Assembly: GCA_964019335.1 (NCBI GenBank)
Contig: OZ025649.1
Location: forward strand, 930,001-994,000
Direction of reading: 5' to 3'
DNA: 64,000 bases
Source: Diplonema japonicum
Taxonomy: Eukaryota > Euglenozoa > Diplonemea > Diplonemida > Diplonemidae
Positions 42,995 through 53,060 of the stretch are shown here, in pieces (within the stretch, counting starts at the first letter, position 1; each line of letters starts with the position of its first letter). The notes beneath the pieces were generated by a model. That model saw nothing but the letters and a program-made list of their open reading frames with translations, searched no databases and was not told the DNA's origin. A program made the position numbers and the translations under genes.

Positions 42995-44603
42995 ATGACT
43001 GCCGAAAAGGTAATTGAGATCCAGCAGGACATTAAGGTATCCCTCTCTCACTTAGCTTCATCACCCAACAGCACAAGGCGGAAGACTACCGTGCCTTCCT
43101 CGATGATCTTAAAATATGGGAGAATGACATCAAAAAAAAGGATACTTCCGTTTGTAAAAAGAGTAAGGTATGTGGGGCAGGACCACAGTTAGTCAAACAG
43201 ATTGAAGCTGATTACCCCCCTGTAAGGGGTACCGTTAACGAGGATGTGCTCCTCAAGCAGGAGGAGAGCAGACAGAGGGATGACCCTGTGCTACGGGAGA
43301 AGGCCCTAGGGAACGAGTTCTTCAAGAAGGGGAAGTACAACGAAGCAATTAAACACTACTCGAAGGGCATCGGGTGCGATCCTGATGATTCCAACGTGCA
43401 TCTTCTGTACGCTAACAGGTATTCCGCATTGTTTTTTATCACCACCCCATAGAGCGATGGCTAGTTTGAAACTCGAGAAGTGGGCGGATGCCGAAGATGA
43501 TGCCACGAAGTGCGTCCAGAGCAACCGGACCTACACAAAGGGGTTCTTTAGGCGGGCACTTGCACGGAAGGGGTCAGGGAAGCTCAAGGAGGCTATCACG
43601 GATCTTAATACGGTATACACGCACTTGTCTATTTTATCTTGTATCCTACAGGTACTGGTTCTCGAACCGGAGAATAAGGAGGCGAGGCAATTGATTGCAC
43701 AGATGCAAGCAGATGTGAAGAAGCAGGAGAAGGTATGTGTATGCTAGGGTCGGTGCATTTTCCGCAGGTAGAAGCACCACCCGTGCAGAGGAGGAAGCTG
43801 CAGATTGAAGAGGTCGATGACGATGACGATGATGACGAGGAGGATGAGGTAGACATACCTATCAGGCGCAAGGAGACAACTACTACACCTGCGGTTCCAA
43901 CTCTAGTGCCTGAAGCAAAGGCGGCAGTCAAGGCAGCACCTCAGCATGTTGATCCGTCGTCTGGTGTCGAAATTCTGGATGACGACACCGAGGAGCGAGG
44001 GAAGTCCCTTCTGGCAGCCTCTACAACACCACCCGCGTCCTCTAATGCTGCAGCACCTGCGCCAGCACCCACCGCCCAGAGGCCCCAGCCCACCACAAAA
44101 GAGTCCAGTCCGAGGGGTTCGGGCAAGGGCATTGTCCCTCGTGAGGAGGCTATTTCTGCGGCGAAGGTATGCTAAGATGTCACAACGATTTACACTCACA
44201 GAAATACCTCGAAGAAGGGCAGAGGGAGGTTCCCAAGACTTTTCTTCAGTTTGAGCGCACATGGAACACCCTCAAGGAGGCTGAGAGACCAGGTTACCTG
44301 TATAACATCCCAACAGAGAGGCTCTGTGATTTCTTCAAGTCCAACATCACAGAGGACATCCTAGGCGATGTGGTGTCGGTGATCCACAGCACTGTGACAG
44401 CTAACACACAGGAGAACAACAACAAGGTTTTTAGTATCCTTCGCCAGTTGTCTATCCTTGACAGGCTCTCTGCTCTTCTGCTGTTCCTTGATGACTCTGT
44501 AACAGTGCAGCTGAGAGCCATTCCGAAGCTCTTGGCCGGGAAGGTCCCCGATGCAGACCTGAGGAGAGTGGCCAGCAATCTTAACAAGAGGATTGACGAG
44601 TAG
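42995..44603 (+). CDS. RPAP3: RPAP3-like R2TP co-chaperone
   Basis: Seven exons encode 465 aa: 42995-43036, 43072-43167, 43201-43418, 43453-43612, 43652-43732, 43768-44166 and 44202-44603. Introns are 33-39 nt. RPAP3 links Hsp90 to the R2TP complex (RUVBL1/2, PIH1D1), which assembles RNA polymerase II, snoRNPs and dynein arms. Order here: an N-terminal helix, a TPR domain (ALGNEFFKKGKYNEAIKHYS, FFRRALARKGSGKLKEA, VLVLEPENKEARQLIA), and an Asp-rich, Pro/Thr-rich linker of about 130 residues. It ends in the RPAP3_C domain (FERTWNTLKEAERPGYL, NIPTERLCDFFKSNITEDIL, RVASNLNKRIDE). SPAG1, a dynein-assembly relative with the same C domain, is the main alternative. Confidence 0.87.
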
Positions 44604-44704
44604 ATAGCATTTCAGCTTGATGCTCAACCTTAATATGATTTAAACTTAAACTTCGTTTATTGTTGTTGGCATTACAGCATGATTTTTCCAGTTCGCACAC
44701 ACAA

Positions 44705-45136
44705 ATGACCGTCTACGTGTTGACGAGGAGGACTCCTGAGGAGTCGCTGGGAATGGATGTGGGGCGGTGGGCTGGTGGTATGCTCACTATTGATGAGGTA
44801 TTGAAGGATGGCATGGCTGAGCGTGCGGGGATTCCTCCCTTCCGCACACTCCTGAGGGTGGGTGGCGTAAAGGTGTACAACGTGAACAGCCTTCAGGAGG
44901 CAGTGCTGCAGGTGAAGTTTTGCATGTCGTTCGAGGTAGAGGTGAGCAAGGATAGCGACAGGAGTACTGCGAAGCTGCTGAGAAAGCGCCGCAGGTCAGT
45001 GACCCCTCCTTCTGAGAGTTCTGACAGAACCTCTGAGCCTTCCACACCCCTGCTGCCCTTGAAGTGGATGGATGAGTTCAACCCGCGAGATGAATCCACA
45101 CTTCCTTACCAGCCTCCCATGATTTCATGCTGTTAG
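44705..45136 (+). CDS. PDZ-like domain protein
   Basis: 143 aa, one exon. The ATG at 44705 follows TTTTTCCAG by 12 bases; the frame extends upstream only through non-coding-looking bases. Residues about 3-85 fit a PDZ fold: ESLGMDVGRWAGGMLTIDEV, then GMAERAGIPPFRTLLRVGGV, then NSLQEAVLQV. This matches the carboxylate loop, the middle strand and the terminal helix of the domain. The rest is a basic then Ser/Thr/Pro-rich tail ending in CC. No second domain, so probably a small adaptor. A kinetoplastid/alveolate-type PDZ scaffold is likely; partners unknown. Confidence 0.65.
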   Translation: MTVYVLTRRTPEESLGMDVGRWAGGMLTIDEVLKDGMAERAGIPPFRTLLRVGGVKVYNVNSLQEAVLQVKFCMSFEVEVSKDSDRSTAKLLRKRRRSVTPPSESSDRTSEPSTPLLPLKWMDEFNPRDESTLPYQPPMISCC

Positions 45137-45591
45137 CAGCCTGGTCAAATGGCATCGGTATCTCTGGGTGTTAGCTCACCCAGTAGAGTTTATAAAGCCC
45201 ACTGAGGTCGCCAGATACAGTGGTACCTCTGGTAGTTGGCAGCACAGCCGCTACCTATCAGCTCCTGAAGGGAAGCGTGCCCTCAGGTTCGCAAATCAAT
45301 AATCAAACTCAAAAAATGTGAATCAATAGACTTAAGAAACCTCTCGAATAAACTTTTGAACTTTTTTTGTAGCTTTCCTAGCAGTAGGTAGCAACTCCCT
45401 CTCTTATTAACCCTTTTTTTTGTTTTGAACACCTATTATTTTGCATCTCTGCTGTTATAAGCTCTCATCCTCTCCAGACGGATCAAGAGTCGCGGCATGA
45501 GATGCTTGGTTTTTTATATTCTTTTATTTATGTTTTATTTTTTTCTTCTGCTGGCAGCTCACAACATTCTCATCTAGAATTACAGGTACAA
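45137..45591. ncRNA. Structured intergenic region, candidate ncRNA
   Basis: Within this 455-base gap, bases 45160-45290 can fold into consecutive hairpins. One is a perfect 7-bp stem at 45164-45183 (CTGGGTG / CACCCAG). A CCACTG / CAGTGG stem follows, then an 8-bp stem with one bulge at 45264-45287 (CCTGA-GGG / CCCTCAGG). No ORF fits. An A-rich stretch and T tracts follow, leading to the next gene's acceptor. I cannot match it to U1-U6, tRNA, SRP or RNase P. The RNA call is an inference from base pairing alone. Confidence 0.35.
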
Positions 45592-46365
45592 ATGCATGTT
45601 GTTGTGGCGCGTCATGGCGAGAGGTTTGATTACACTGACACTTCTGCGTGGTTAAGCAGTGATGAAGGGAAGGCGCGGCCCTGGGACCCTCCCCTTACAA
45701 AGGTGGGTGAGGTTCAGGCAGGTGCACTAGGAGCAAGGATAAAGAGAGAGCTCGAGGAAAGGGGCCTTCCGCCAGTGACAAAGGTCGTGTCATCTCCCTT
45801 TCAGAGAACACTACAGACGGCGCACCACTGCATCGAAGGGTTGGGAGGTGGTATTGATATAATTTCTGACGTTCGTGTGGTGGAAGCACTCACTGAAAGC
45901 TGGTTCCGGTCGTGGTGTGTACCCGGTTCCACGTGCAGGTGGGGTGGCCCACCTCACTGCTCCGAGGGAGTTCCGGTTAGTCGTGAGAGTCTGCATCCTG
46001 CTGCCTTGGGCGACATCTCAACTTGGTCCCGCGAAGGAGAACTGCTAACGTCAGTGTCCCCATTCGTAAAAGAGGGTGTCCCTCAGGCCACCTTGGGGCA
46101 TATTGCTTGGGGTTCTTTTGAGACTATGGATACTTGCAGAGAGCGATCCTTTGATGCAGCATCTTCATACGCCAGCCCCTCAGGTACTACAGTTATTATC
46201 ACCCACGGTGCGCCTTTAGCAGGTATTTTCCAGTCTGCAATCGACCCCACTCTTGTGACCGACGAGAGCTGGGGGAAGTATGTTCATATGTTTTTGTATA
46301 AGATTGACCAGGGGAAGTGGTCTGTTATATGTGAGGGCAGCAACCACGCTGCACCTTGTAGTTGA
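45592..46365 (+). CDS. Histidine phosphatase superfamily (phosphoglycerate-mutase-like) protein
   Basis: 257 aa, one exon. The frame opens at an ATG at 45502 that would add a hydrophobic leader, but that stretch is the T-rich tract ahead of an ATTACAG acceptor at 45584. The ATG at 45592 (MHVVVARHGERFDYTD) is therefore preferred. The catalytic RHG box is near residues 7-9 (VARHGER), the second Arg in SSPFQRTLQTAHHC, the acid Glu region in VVEALTESWF, and the last His in VIITHGAPLAGIF. This fold covers phosphatases such as UBASH3/TIGAR-like enzymes. The pattern PWDPPLTKVGEVQA is typical of the UBASH3/Sts group, but substrate is not determinable. Confidence 0.85.
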   Translation: MHVVVARHGERFDYTDTSAWLSSDEGKARPWDPPLTKVGEVQAGALGARIKRELEERGLPPVTKVVSSPFQRTLQTAHHCIEGLGGGIDIISDVRVVEALTESWFRSWCVPGSTCRWGGPPHCSEGVPVSRESLHPAALGDISTWSREGELLTSVSPFVKEGVPQATLGHIAWGSFETMDTCRERSFDAASSYASPSGTTVIITHGAPLAGIFQSAIDPTLVTDESWGKYVHMFLYKIDQGKWSVICEGSNHAAPCS

Positions 46366-46427
46366 GTATTATTTTTTGTATTTGTGTTAGTAATTCAGTA
46401 TCTTTCATTCAGCAGGTTGGCGCGAAG

Positions 46428-48816
46428 ATGCCGACTGCTGTACACAGTACCCGTGTACCGCCTGCTCCTAGCATGGTGTATCCCGTGTCACCCGGTGGCG
46501 GCATGTACTCCCCGAGTCGGGGTGTTCTTTCATCTAAGCAGTTTGCCCCGGTGTCACCTGACAGAGGTCTGCTCTCCCCTACGAAGCCCGGTTCGCCGCC
46601 CTCAGCTGCATTGTACTCTCCTCCGGTTGTCTGCGAGAGGAAAGGCCCCAGGATTCGGACCGCGAGGTCTTTATCGCTTGAGCGGGCTTGTGACCCCGGG
46701 TCTCCTGCGCGCGCACATTGCATTGCAGCAGCAGACCAGCCGCCGCAGAACGCTGTTTCTGGGGCGAAACCTGCGCAGGAGAGTAGGCCACCTGCGCAGG
46801 AGAGCAAGCCACCTCCTGCTCCAAGGCAGGGCAGGCTTTGGGGTCAGATTGCGCAGCTTCAGGAGGAGGTAAAAACTATCAAGGATTTCAGCCGTAACCT
46901 AGACGGCAAGCTACAGGAGTTGGGAACAGGTCTAGTTAATAGGTGTGTCTTGCATTTCTATTTTACACGCATAGCAATACGACGGTCGGGAGGAACACAG
47001 AAGAGATCCAAGAGCTCCGTGGGGTCATGACTGCGTCTTTAGACGACCCTGTCAAGCTGTTAGAGGACAGTCATCAGAACGAAGTGGTATGTCTCAGATA
47101 TCACAGATAACGGTTAACAGAGCCTCGTACGAGAGGCGGAGGAGAAGGCGCGGAAGCTGGCTCTTGAGGTGGAAGAGCTGATGCGGTGTGATCGGAATAG
47201 AGTGCGCTACTCACAGCGCGTGCCTCTTCCGGACCCTGCTACGCTTCCTGGGTATGTTTCGTCCACTTATCTCACTTCCTTAGGTGGTGCCCGGAGACAG
47301 ATATGCAGTCCATGTCTGTGTCGTCGGTATCACGGACTAAGAGCTCTATCAGCTCCCGTGCTTCAGATAGGTTGTTGACAATGAACGCAACGCTGCCTTC
47401 TATCATCAGGGAGCCGACCGGCACTTCCTGCAGCTGGCAGAGTACGGCATGTAACACGCCGTGTATGAGCTATTCTTCTGTTTGTGAAACTGAGAGTGTG
47501 GTAGCTCCGCTTAACCCCCGTCCTGCATTGGTCGACCGTGCAACGTCTCCTGGGACCGACACTTCACAGTACACTCCGCGAAGGAGCGTTTCTGTTCAAG
47601 TGACGCAAAGCCTCTCTCCAGTTGAACGTGAAGATACTCACAAGTCTCCTATTGCCCCTGTGGCACCTTCTCCCTCTCCTGTGTCTATACCGTCTAACCC
47701 TGCTACCCTGCGGTGTACGTGTTCAGCGTCAATATCCGACCTACCTGCTTCTGCTGTGTCGGACCCATGTACAGCTGTTTCTCATGCTAGCACCGTACGT
47801 ACCGCACTCAGTACGAGGGTTAGCACTGTCCCTAGCATTGCAAGTACGGTATGCACAGCAGCTTCGCGGGAGGTCGGTACAGATAGTGGAACTTCTACTT
47901 TTGGCGTTCCAGCTATTGCTAGCAATCCTGCTGGGTTTCATCAGCATTCGTTGTTGAGACAGCAGTCGTTAACAGCATCAACTCCTGCCAGGAGACAGCT
48001 AAACTGCAAACAGGCGATCGGCGTTGTTTCTAGTCCTTCTGTTGGTGGGCCGGGTGGAATGAATCGGAATTTTCATGCAAGTACCCCTTCTGTTTTGCAG
48101 CTCCCTGTGTCAGGGCATTCTGCTGATTCACAAGTGTTGCGTGCGTCGCACAAGACCTTTATGCAGCCATCTCACGATGATGAGGTTCTGAGCAGGCCCT
48201 CCCGGGATCCTCCTAACACTGCACTAAGCCATGCTACAGGGACTCACAGCGAGCAGAGTTCTCAGAGCGTTCTTAGCTCTGTGACCCTATCTCAAGGGTT
48301 TCGACCTACGGACTACACTTCGCTGGGTGACGAGGACCGTACTTCAGGGAAGGTCAGCTGCACTTCGTTGAGCGACGACAGCCGTGCTTCAGGGCAGCAA
48401 GGTGCGCATCACAGCATAGTGCTTGATGTGAGCAGAGGTGGGTCTTCATCTGCTGGGTATGTGGGTTCTGTGCCCTGCAGCCTGTCAGAGCCCCAGTTCC
48501 AAGGTTCTAGGTACTCGAGCCCTGTGAGAAGCAGCAGTATGTGTAGCATCCGAAGCACGCGGGTTTCAGAGGCTATGAAGGTAGTAGGGCTGGAAGGTAT
48601 GCAGAGCTTTAGCAAATCATCCCCTGCAGCTATCATATCTAGTCGGCAGATAAAGTTCGAATCTGCACGCAAGGCCCTCTCTTCTGGTGACAGTGATGCA
48701 GCACGTGCATTGCTCCTGCAGTGCGCTTCTGACTCCCAGGTATGGCATCACTTCCTACTACGTCCCACCAGGCGATGACACGGTCTTTTAAGGACTCACT
48801 AGTGGGCCATGTTTAG
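46428..48816 (+). CDS. Unknown Ser/Pro-rich coiled-coil protein
   Basis: Exons 46428-46942, 46975-47086, 47121-47251, 47284-48739 and 48772-48816 encode 752 aa; introns 32-34 nt. Residues 1-140 are Pro/Ser-rich with repeated SP sites and an AQESKPP-type tandem. Residues about 145-235 form a coiled coil crossing three exons (WGQIAQLQEEVKTIKDFSR, EEIQELRGVMTAS, EAEEKARKLALEVEELM). The remaining 500 residues are Ser/Thr/Pro-rich and probably disordered, with one near-repeat (YTSLGDEDRTSGK / CTSLSDDSRASGQ). The pattern fits a cytoskeletal or centrosomal linker that may be heavily phosphorylated. No family recognised. Confidence 0.65.
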
Positions 48817-48906
48817 ATTAGATTTTCAGCTTTGTACCTTCTTAACTTGTATTCAAGGCGCGATATCATCTATTCCCGTTATAACCAGCAGTTACACATA
48901 TGGGAC

Positions 48907-50586
48907 ATGAGGCCGTCGACAGCACCAGCGGTGCAAGTGCCCAGGGGCATTGCAGAGAATGACAAGGAGCTTTTAAGCATGTTTTTGTCTGAGGACTTCA
49001 CAACGCTTTGTTCGGACCCAGCCAGAATTCCTATGAAGGGTGTGCAGATCGAGACTGGAGTCTCTCTAAGACTAGTATGAATCAAGGTCATCCACAACAT
49101 AAAGGCAGAGGCGGCTTCTGACAACCCTAACAGCGTGTAGAACTCTTCTGCGCAAGGCTTGGAGTAGCAGTAGAGTGAGGGGGTCATCTGAGAGGGCCTT
49201 CCTTATGCTCGAGTGCGAGCGTTTGAAGGCATGGTCTTTACCAACGAATAACACACCACAGGACTTGGTTGGAGGGCTCGAGAGCAGGGATCCCAACACG
49301 CTGACAGACGCGTTCTGGGCGCAGGCAGAGGATTCCATGTCCATCGCAAAGGTCCTCAGCAGTAAGTCGCCACACTCTTCGTTTGCCTCGTGTAAGGCGG
49401 TAGTCCCGAGTAGTTTTATTGAGGAATCACAAAGGACGCGTCAACCTTCTCGGTTTATAAGCACAACGCTGACGTGTGCGCAGACTGCGAAGGTGCAGAG
49501 GAAGGTACTGTGCGCATGTGCACACCTAGACGACAGTTCTATTTTGTACACCGGGTGTGCTTCTGGTGAAGTGCTGCAGGTAACACTTCCGTGTGGAAAG
49601 AGGGATGTTAGTGCAATCGAGGTTTTATCCACAAGTCATGTGTATGCCGTGACACATGTTCTGTGCTGCAGGATACGCGAGAGGGACGTGCCCTTCGAGG
49701 ATGTGTTTGTCGTGTCTGGAGGTTTTGACAAGACAGTACGGATCATGAATATCACTAAGGGTAGGGTATACAGAGTTCTTCAGTATCACAGAGGGGCCAT
49801 GTCAGCCATGTGCTGCTGGGGCGGCCAGCTCATCACTGCGGGGCACGAGGGTGCGCTATTGGTTTGGGATATCACGAGGCGTACGTGTGAGTCTCTTCTG
49901 GCGTGCTCTGACGAAGGCAGGGTCGTGACCTCCCTACTTGCAGAAGGGCAGTTGCTTGTCATCGGCTACCAGTCGGGTGTCGTGAGGGTATATGTGTCAC
50001 CAAACGCAGCGGCACTCAACAGTGCTGAAGGCCCTCCTCCGGTATGCTGTGGTCAACCGTTCATTCAAATCAGCTACGGCTATGTTTCAAGTTCCTTGCA
50101 TCGGCCCCCATTCGGCGGGACATACCGATGCAGTTTCTGCCGCCGTCGAGTGACGGCTTGCGGGGACACAAAGGTGATGTTACTGCAGTCGCACTGCGTG
50201 ATGACATGTCGACACTCTTTACAGGTGGCGCTGATACTCATGTCATCAAGTGGATGCTACAGAAGAAGGATCAGGCATGGAAGGTCAAGGCACATGCAGC
50301 CTCTGTAAATTATGTGCTACCCATAGGCCTTTCTCTTCTGGCCACATCAGCAGATGATGGTTTACTGAAGCTGTGGGATGAAGATAACATGCTCCCTATA
50401 CGTGTGATGTCTCCCCACTACAGTGTTGTCACGTGTCTCTTGAGGGTGTCAACCAAGGATGCAGGCATGTCCTTTTCGGAGAAGCGGACGAAACGTGACC
50501 CGTGGCCTACTGTAATCACCACGTGCGAAGACTGCATCGACACTTGGGTATTTGGGTCGGACCGGCAGCAAGCATTTTATAACTAA
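48907..50586 (+). CDS. WD40-repeat protein
   Basis: Exons 48907-49074, 49109-50041 and 50074-50586 encode about 537 aa; introns 34 and 32 nt. The beta-propeller repeats are clear: LYTGCASGEVLQVTLP, VVSGGFDKTVRIMNITKG, LITAGHEGALLVWDITRRT, LFTGGADTHVIKWML, LATSADDGLLKLWDED. A CCCH-type or other extra domain is not seen. The 5' end is uncertain: the frame is open back to 48832 and that part reads QQLHIWDMR, which itself resembles a blade. An out-of-frame ATG lies at 48900. A missing upstream exon is possible. Function unknown; likely a scaffold. Confidence 0.75.
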
Positions 50587-50637
50587 GGTCTAATTAGAAT
50601 TTTACAAGAGGTTTTCAGTTATTCAGTTATCACAGTT

Positions 50638-51405
50638 ATGACTAAGAATGTCGGTCACTGTAGCCCCACATCAATCTACGGGTGGCTGGTACAGTTGTGT
50701 ATTGGCATCGTAGGGATGAGCAGTATCTTGTTCAAGTGGAGTTTGGAGAAGCCGAGAAGGTCGTTCGGTACACTGCTTCTGGATGTTTCAAAGCAGATCG
50801 TAGGTGGGTTCATCACGCATTTCACAAAGGTGGGGTTCAGCGTCATCATTGACCATATGTCGACGGATTCATGTGATTCGTCGATTTCCTGCTGCGACAC
50901 CGAGTGCATCGCGTATGTAGTGCAGTCGACCTTCCAGGCGGTTTTGGTTATTCCTCCTGCCTTCTTTTTGTTGAAGGGTTTGGTTCATTTGGCGACTAAG
51001 AAAGAGTGGGACTTATTTGTTCCCTTCGGGCACTACGGCAAGCCGTATTGCAAGAAGCGAATTGCAGCACAGCTGGGTATATGGGCGCTAATCATGGGGT
51101 TCTGTAATGCCACGATCGAGGCAGCTTTTTTCATCCCTTTGAGGGATCAGCTGAACGACGCTGGTGAGTTCCTTCTCTCGTGGGTCCGATGCGCCGACCA
51201 CTCTGCTGAGCTTTGGATGGTAATCCTTGTCATCCCCATGTTCATCGACACAACGCAGTACCTTGTCTACGACTGCATTATTTCGCACAAGCCCGGCCAT
51301 GACGACGCGTCTTCCGTCTGCTCTACCGATCATGTCGATGAGACGAGGTCTCTTCTCACATACAATCATCCCTCCCCACCTGCCGACAATGGGTCCGTCA
51401 ATTAA
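50638..51405 (+). CDS. STIMATE (TMEM110)-family ER membrane protein
   Basis: 255 aa, one exon. In animals STIMATE sits in the ER near plasma-membrane junctions and promotes STIM1 activation and calcium entry. The family pattern is visible. An N-terminal helix (YGWLVQLCIGIVGMSSILF) precedes the basic KPRRSFGTLLLDVSKQIVGG segment. SKQ..GG..TH and DCS/CCDTECIAYVVQSTF follow, with FGHYGKPYCKKRIAAQLGIW before the last helices. About four to five membrane segments are predicted, with a Ser/Asp-rich cytosolic tail. No STIM or Orai gene is in the window. The family call rests on motif order; function in a protist is unproven. Confidence 0.75.
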   Translation: MTKNVGHCSPTSIYGWLVQLCIGIVGMSSILFKWSLEKPRRSFGTLLLDVSKQIVGGFITHFTKVGFSVIIDHMSTDSCDSSISCCDTECIAYVVQSTFQAVLVIPPAFFLLKGLVHLATKKEWDLFVPFGHYGKPYCKKRIAAQLGIWALIMGFCNATIEAAFFIPLRDQLNDAGEFLLSWVRCADHSAELWMVILVIPMFIDTTQYLVYDCIISHKPGHDDASSVCSTDHVDETRSLLTYNHPSPPADNGSVN

Positions 51406-51602
51406 GTGTAAGCCCGCTCGTGTGTTTTGTCATATCTTTTCCTTGCGAGTTGTTTCTACGGCATGACCGTGCTACGCGTGAGTTCATTCTTTTACCGACT
51501 TCAGTTTATGATTGGGCCCGGTCCGTTATTTGTGTTAGTTTTTAAGTATTCAGTTGTTTGTTTATTTAGATACTTTGAGTCGGCATCAGGTTTCAGTTCA
51601 GG

Positions 51603-52967
51603 ATGGGGGATCACGGTTCATCAAAGTATGACAGTATTAGTGAGGCTGCTTGGCTGGCGAAGGTCCATACGCCGTGCCTGCCGCACCCCGAGCTGAGGGC
51701 ACATCTGACAGACGTCGAGTCTGAAGAGGGGTTCGAAGAAGCTTTTGTAGATGTGCTTGTTGAGATCCCAGCAGGACTCAGGAAGGTCATCTCTGGAGGA
51801 AGGTGCCTAAGGCTCAGATCACTCAAAACAGAAAGGTTCTTGAAGCAGTTGTTTCATGGCATCGCAGACCACTCACCTGTCGGCGTCACACTCAAGCCGT
51901 ACGATCTTAGCCACGCGCATGTTGTAAGCACTGGTGGGGATGTACTTCTAGTATTTCACGCAAAAGAGTTCCCTAGGGAGTACCGCCATTCTACTGTAGC
52001 TCCTGTGCTGCCAGTTGGCCACTATGACATGGGTGGTGTACACGATCCTCGCCACGGCACGGTGCACTCTGTGAAGGATTTAGACTACCACCTACGGAAC
52101 TACATCTACATCCTCTCGACAAATACAATCTACTTAGCGGATCCCGCGCACAAGTCATTCCCGTCTGAGCTTCTGTCAAACCAGGAGTTCTGCACACTTG
52201 ATGAGTGGAAGCTAGGCACTGTGGTAGGCGATGTTAACTACTTGCAGGGATACGGGGTGCTGATGGCACCTAGGCATGCCTTAAGGTGGCAGACACGAGT
52301 GCGCCATGCTGTAGGCAGGGTCCAGGCGAGGTCTTCGAATGCTACTTCTGAAGAGTTGAGCCTGATGGACGAGTTTTCACAGAGTATTGTGAAGCTGCTG
52401 CGAGAGGACACGATCAGCTTGAGTGATTCAATGTCCGAGTTGTTACATTTGTTCAGGACCGCTTCCGAGGAGGATCTAGAGTGTTTGGCAAATGGTGGCA
52501 AGGTGTTCGGGTTTCCAGAGGGTGTGTGTGCCACGTTAGCTTCCTATGCCGAAGATGTGCTTGGGGAGAGGGTGGAGTCAAGGAAGCATGCTGCGACGAA
52601 GCACAAGGAGGAATTGGTTGGGAAGGGCGTTTGTGCCTTTCATGCCGAGGAGTTTCTAGAGTTGACTTCAACGCAGCATGGGTTTTCAGCTTTCCGTGCG
52701 ATGCAGGTACTGGAGGTGGTCCACCCGCGGTACAGATCAGACGAGAACACTATGACCTTCGGTGATAAGTCTTATGATGTCTCGATTGCTTCCACTGCCT
52801 GCAGGATGGTGTACTATGCCGACTCGGCGCTAGAAGCACTTTCGATGCATGAGAGTTCGGGGGTGCCGCTTCATGCGGCATGCGATAGCGTCGTGCAGAG
52901 GAAGGAGGAGTTGACTCGCATGCAGATCAAGAAGCAGCAAGAACAGCAGCTTCGAAGGAATAGTTAG
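51603..52967 (+). CDS. Unknown conserved-looking protein
   Basis: 454 aa, one exon. The ATG lies one base after a TTTCAGTTCAG acceptor. Residues about 20-240 look folded as mixed alpha/beta (EEGFEEAFVDVLVEIPAGLR, GGDVLLVFHAKEF, NYIYILSTNTIYLADPAH). Residues 250-450 are helical with coiled-coil tendency and end in a Gln/Lys-rich helix (MQIKKQQEQQLRRN). No catalytic motif, membrane segment or targeting peptide was found. I do not recognise the family. It is preceded by a 197-base spacer and followed 93 bases later by a transporter. Confidence 0.65.
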   Translation: MGDHGSSKYDSISEAAWLAKVHTPCLPHPELRAHLTDVESEEGFEEAFVDVLVEIPAGLRKVISGGRCLRLRSLKTERFLKQLFHGIADHSPVGVTLKPYDLSHAHVVSTGGDVLLVFHAKEFPREYRHSTVAPVLPVGHYDMGGVHDPRHGTVHSVKDLDYHLRNYIYILSTNTIYLADPAHKSFPSELLSNQEFCTLDEWKLGTVVGDVNYLQGYGVLMAPRHALRWQTRVRHAVGRVQARSSNATSEELSLMDEFSQSIVKLLREDTISLSDSMSELLHLFRTASEEDLECLANGGKVFGFPEGVCATLASYAEDVLGERVESRKHAATKHKEELVGKGVCAFHAEEFLELTSTQHGFSAFRAMQVLEVVHPRYRSDENTMTFGDKSYDVSIASTACRMVYYADSALEALSMHESSGVPLHAACDSVVQRKEELTRMQIKKQQEQQLRRNS

Positions 52968-53060
52968 ATATTATTGTCAATTCCCTAGCTACAGTTATTT
53001 TTTCAGTATTGTTTCTGTTTATCGCCCTTCTTTTATTCAGCAGGACAGGAAAGAAGGACA

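Noticed and set aside
45502-45591. Upstream ATG giving the histidine phosphatase a hydrophobic leader
   Set aside because: The apparent leader is the translated pyrimidine tract before an ATTACAG acceptor. The fold's first strand begins at the ATG at 45592.
48740-48907. Fusion of the Ser-rich coiled-coil gene with the following WD40 gene
   Set aside because: No intron choice joins the two frames. The 48772-48816 exon ends in a stop, and every acceptor tried before 48900 gives an early stop.
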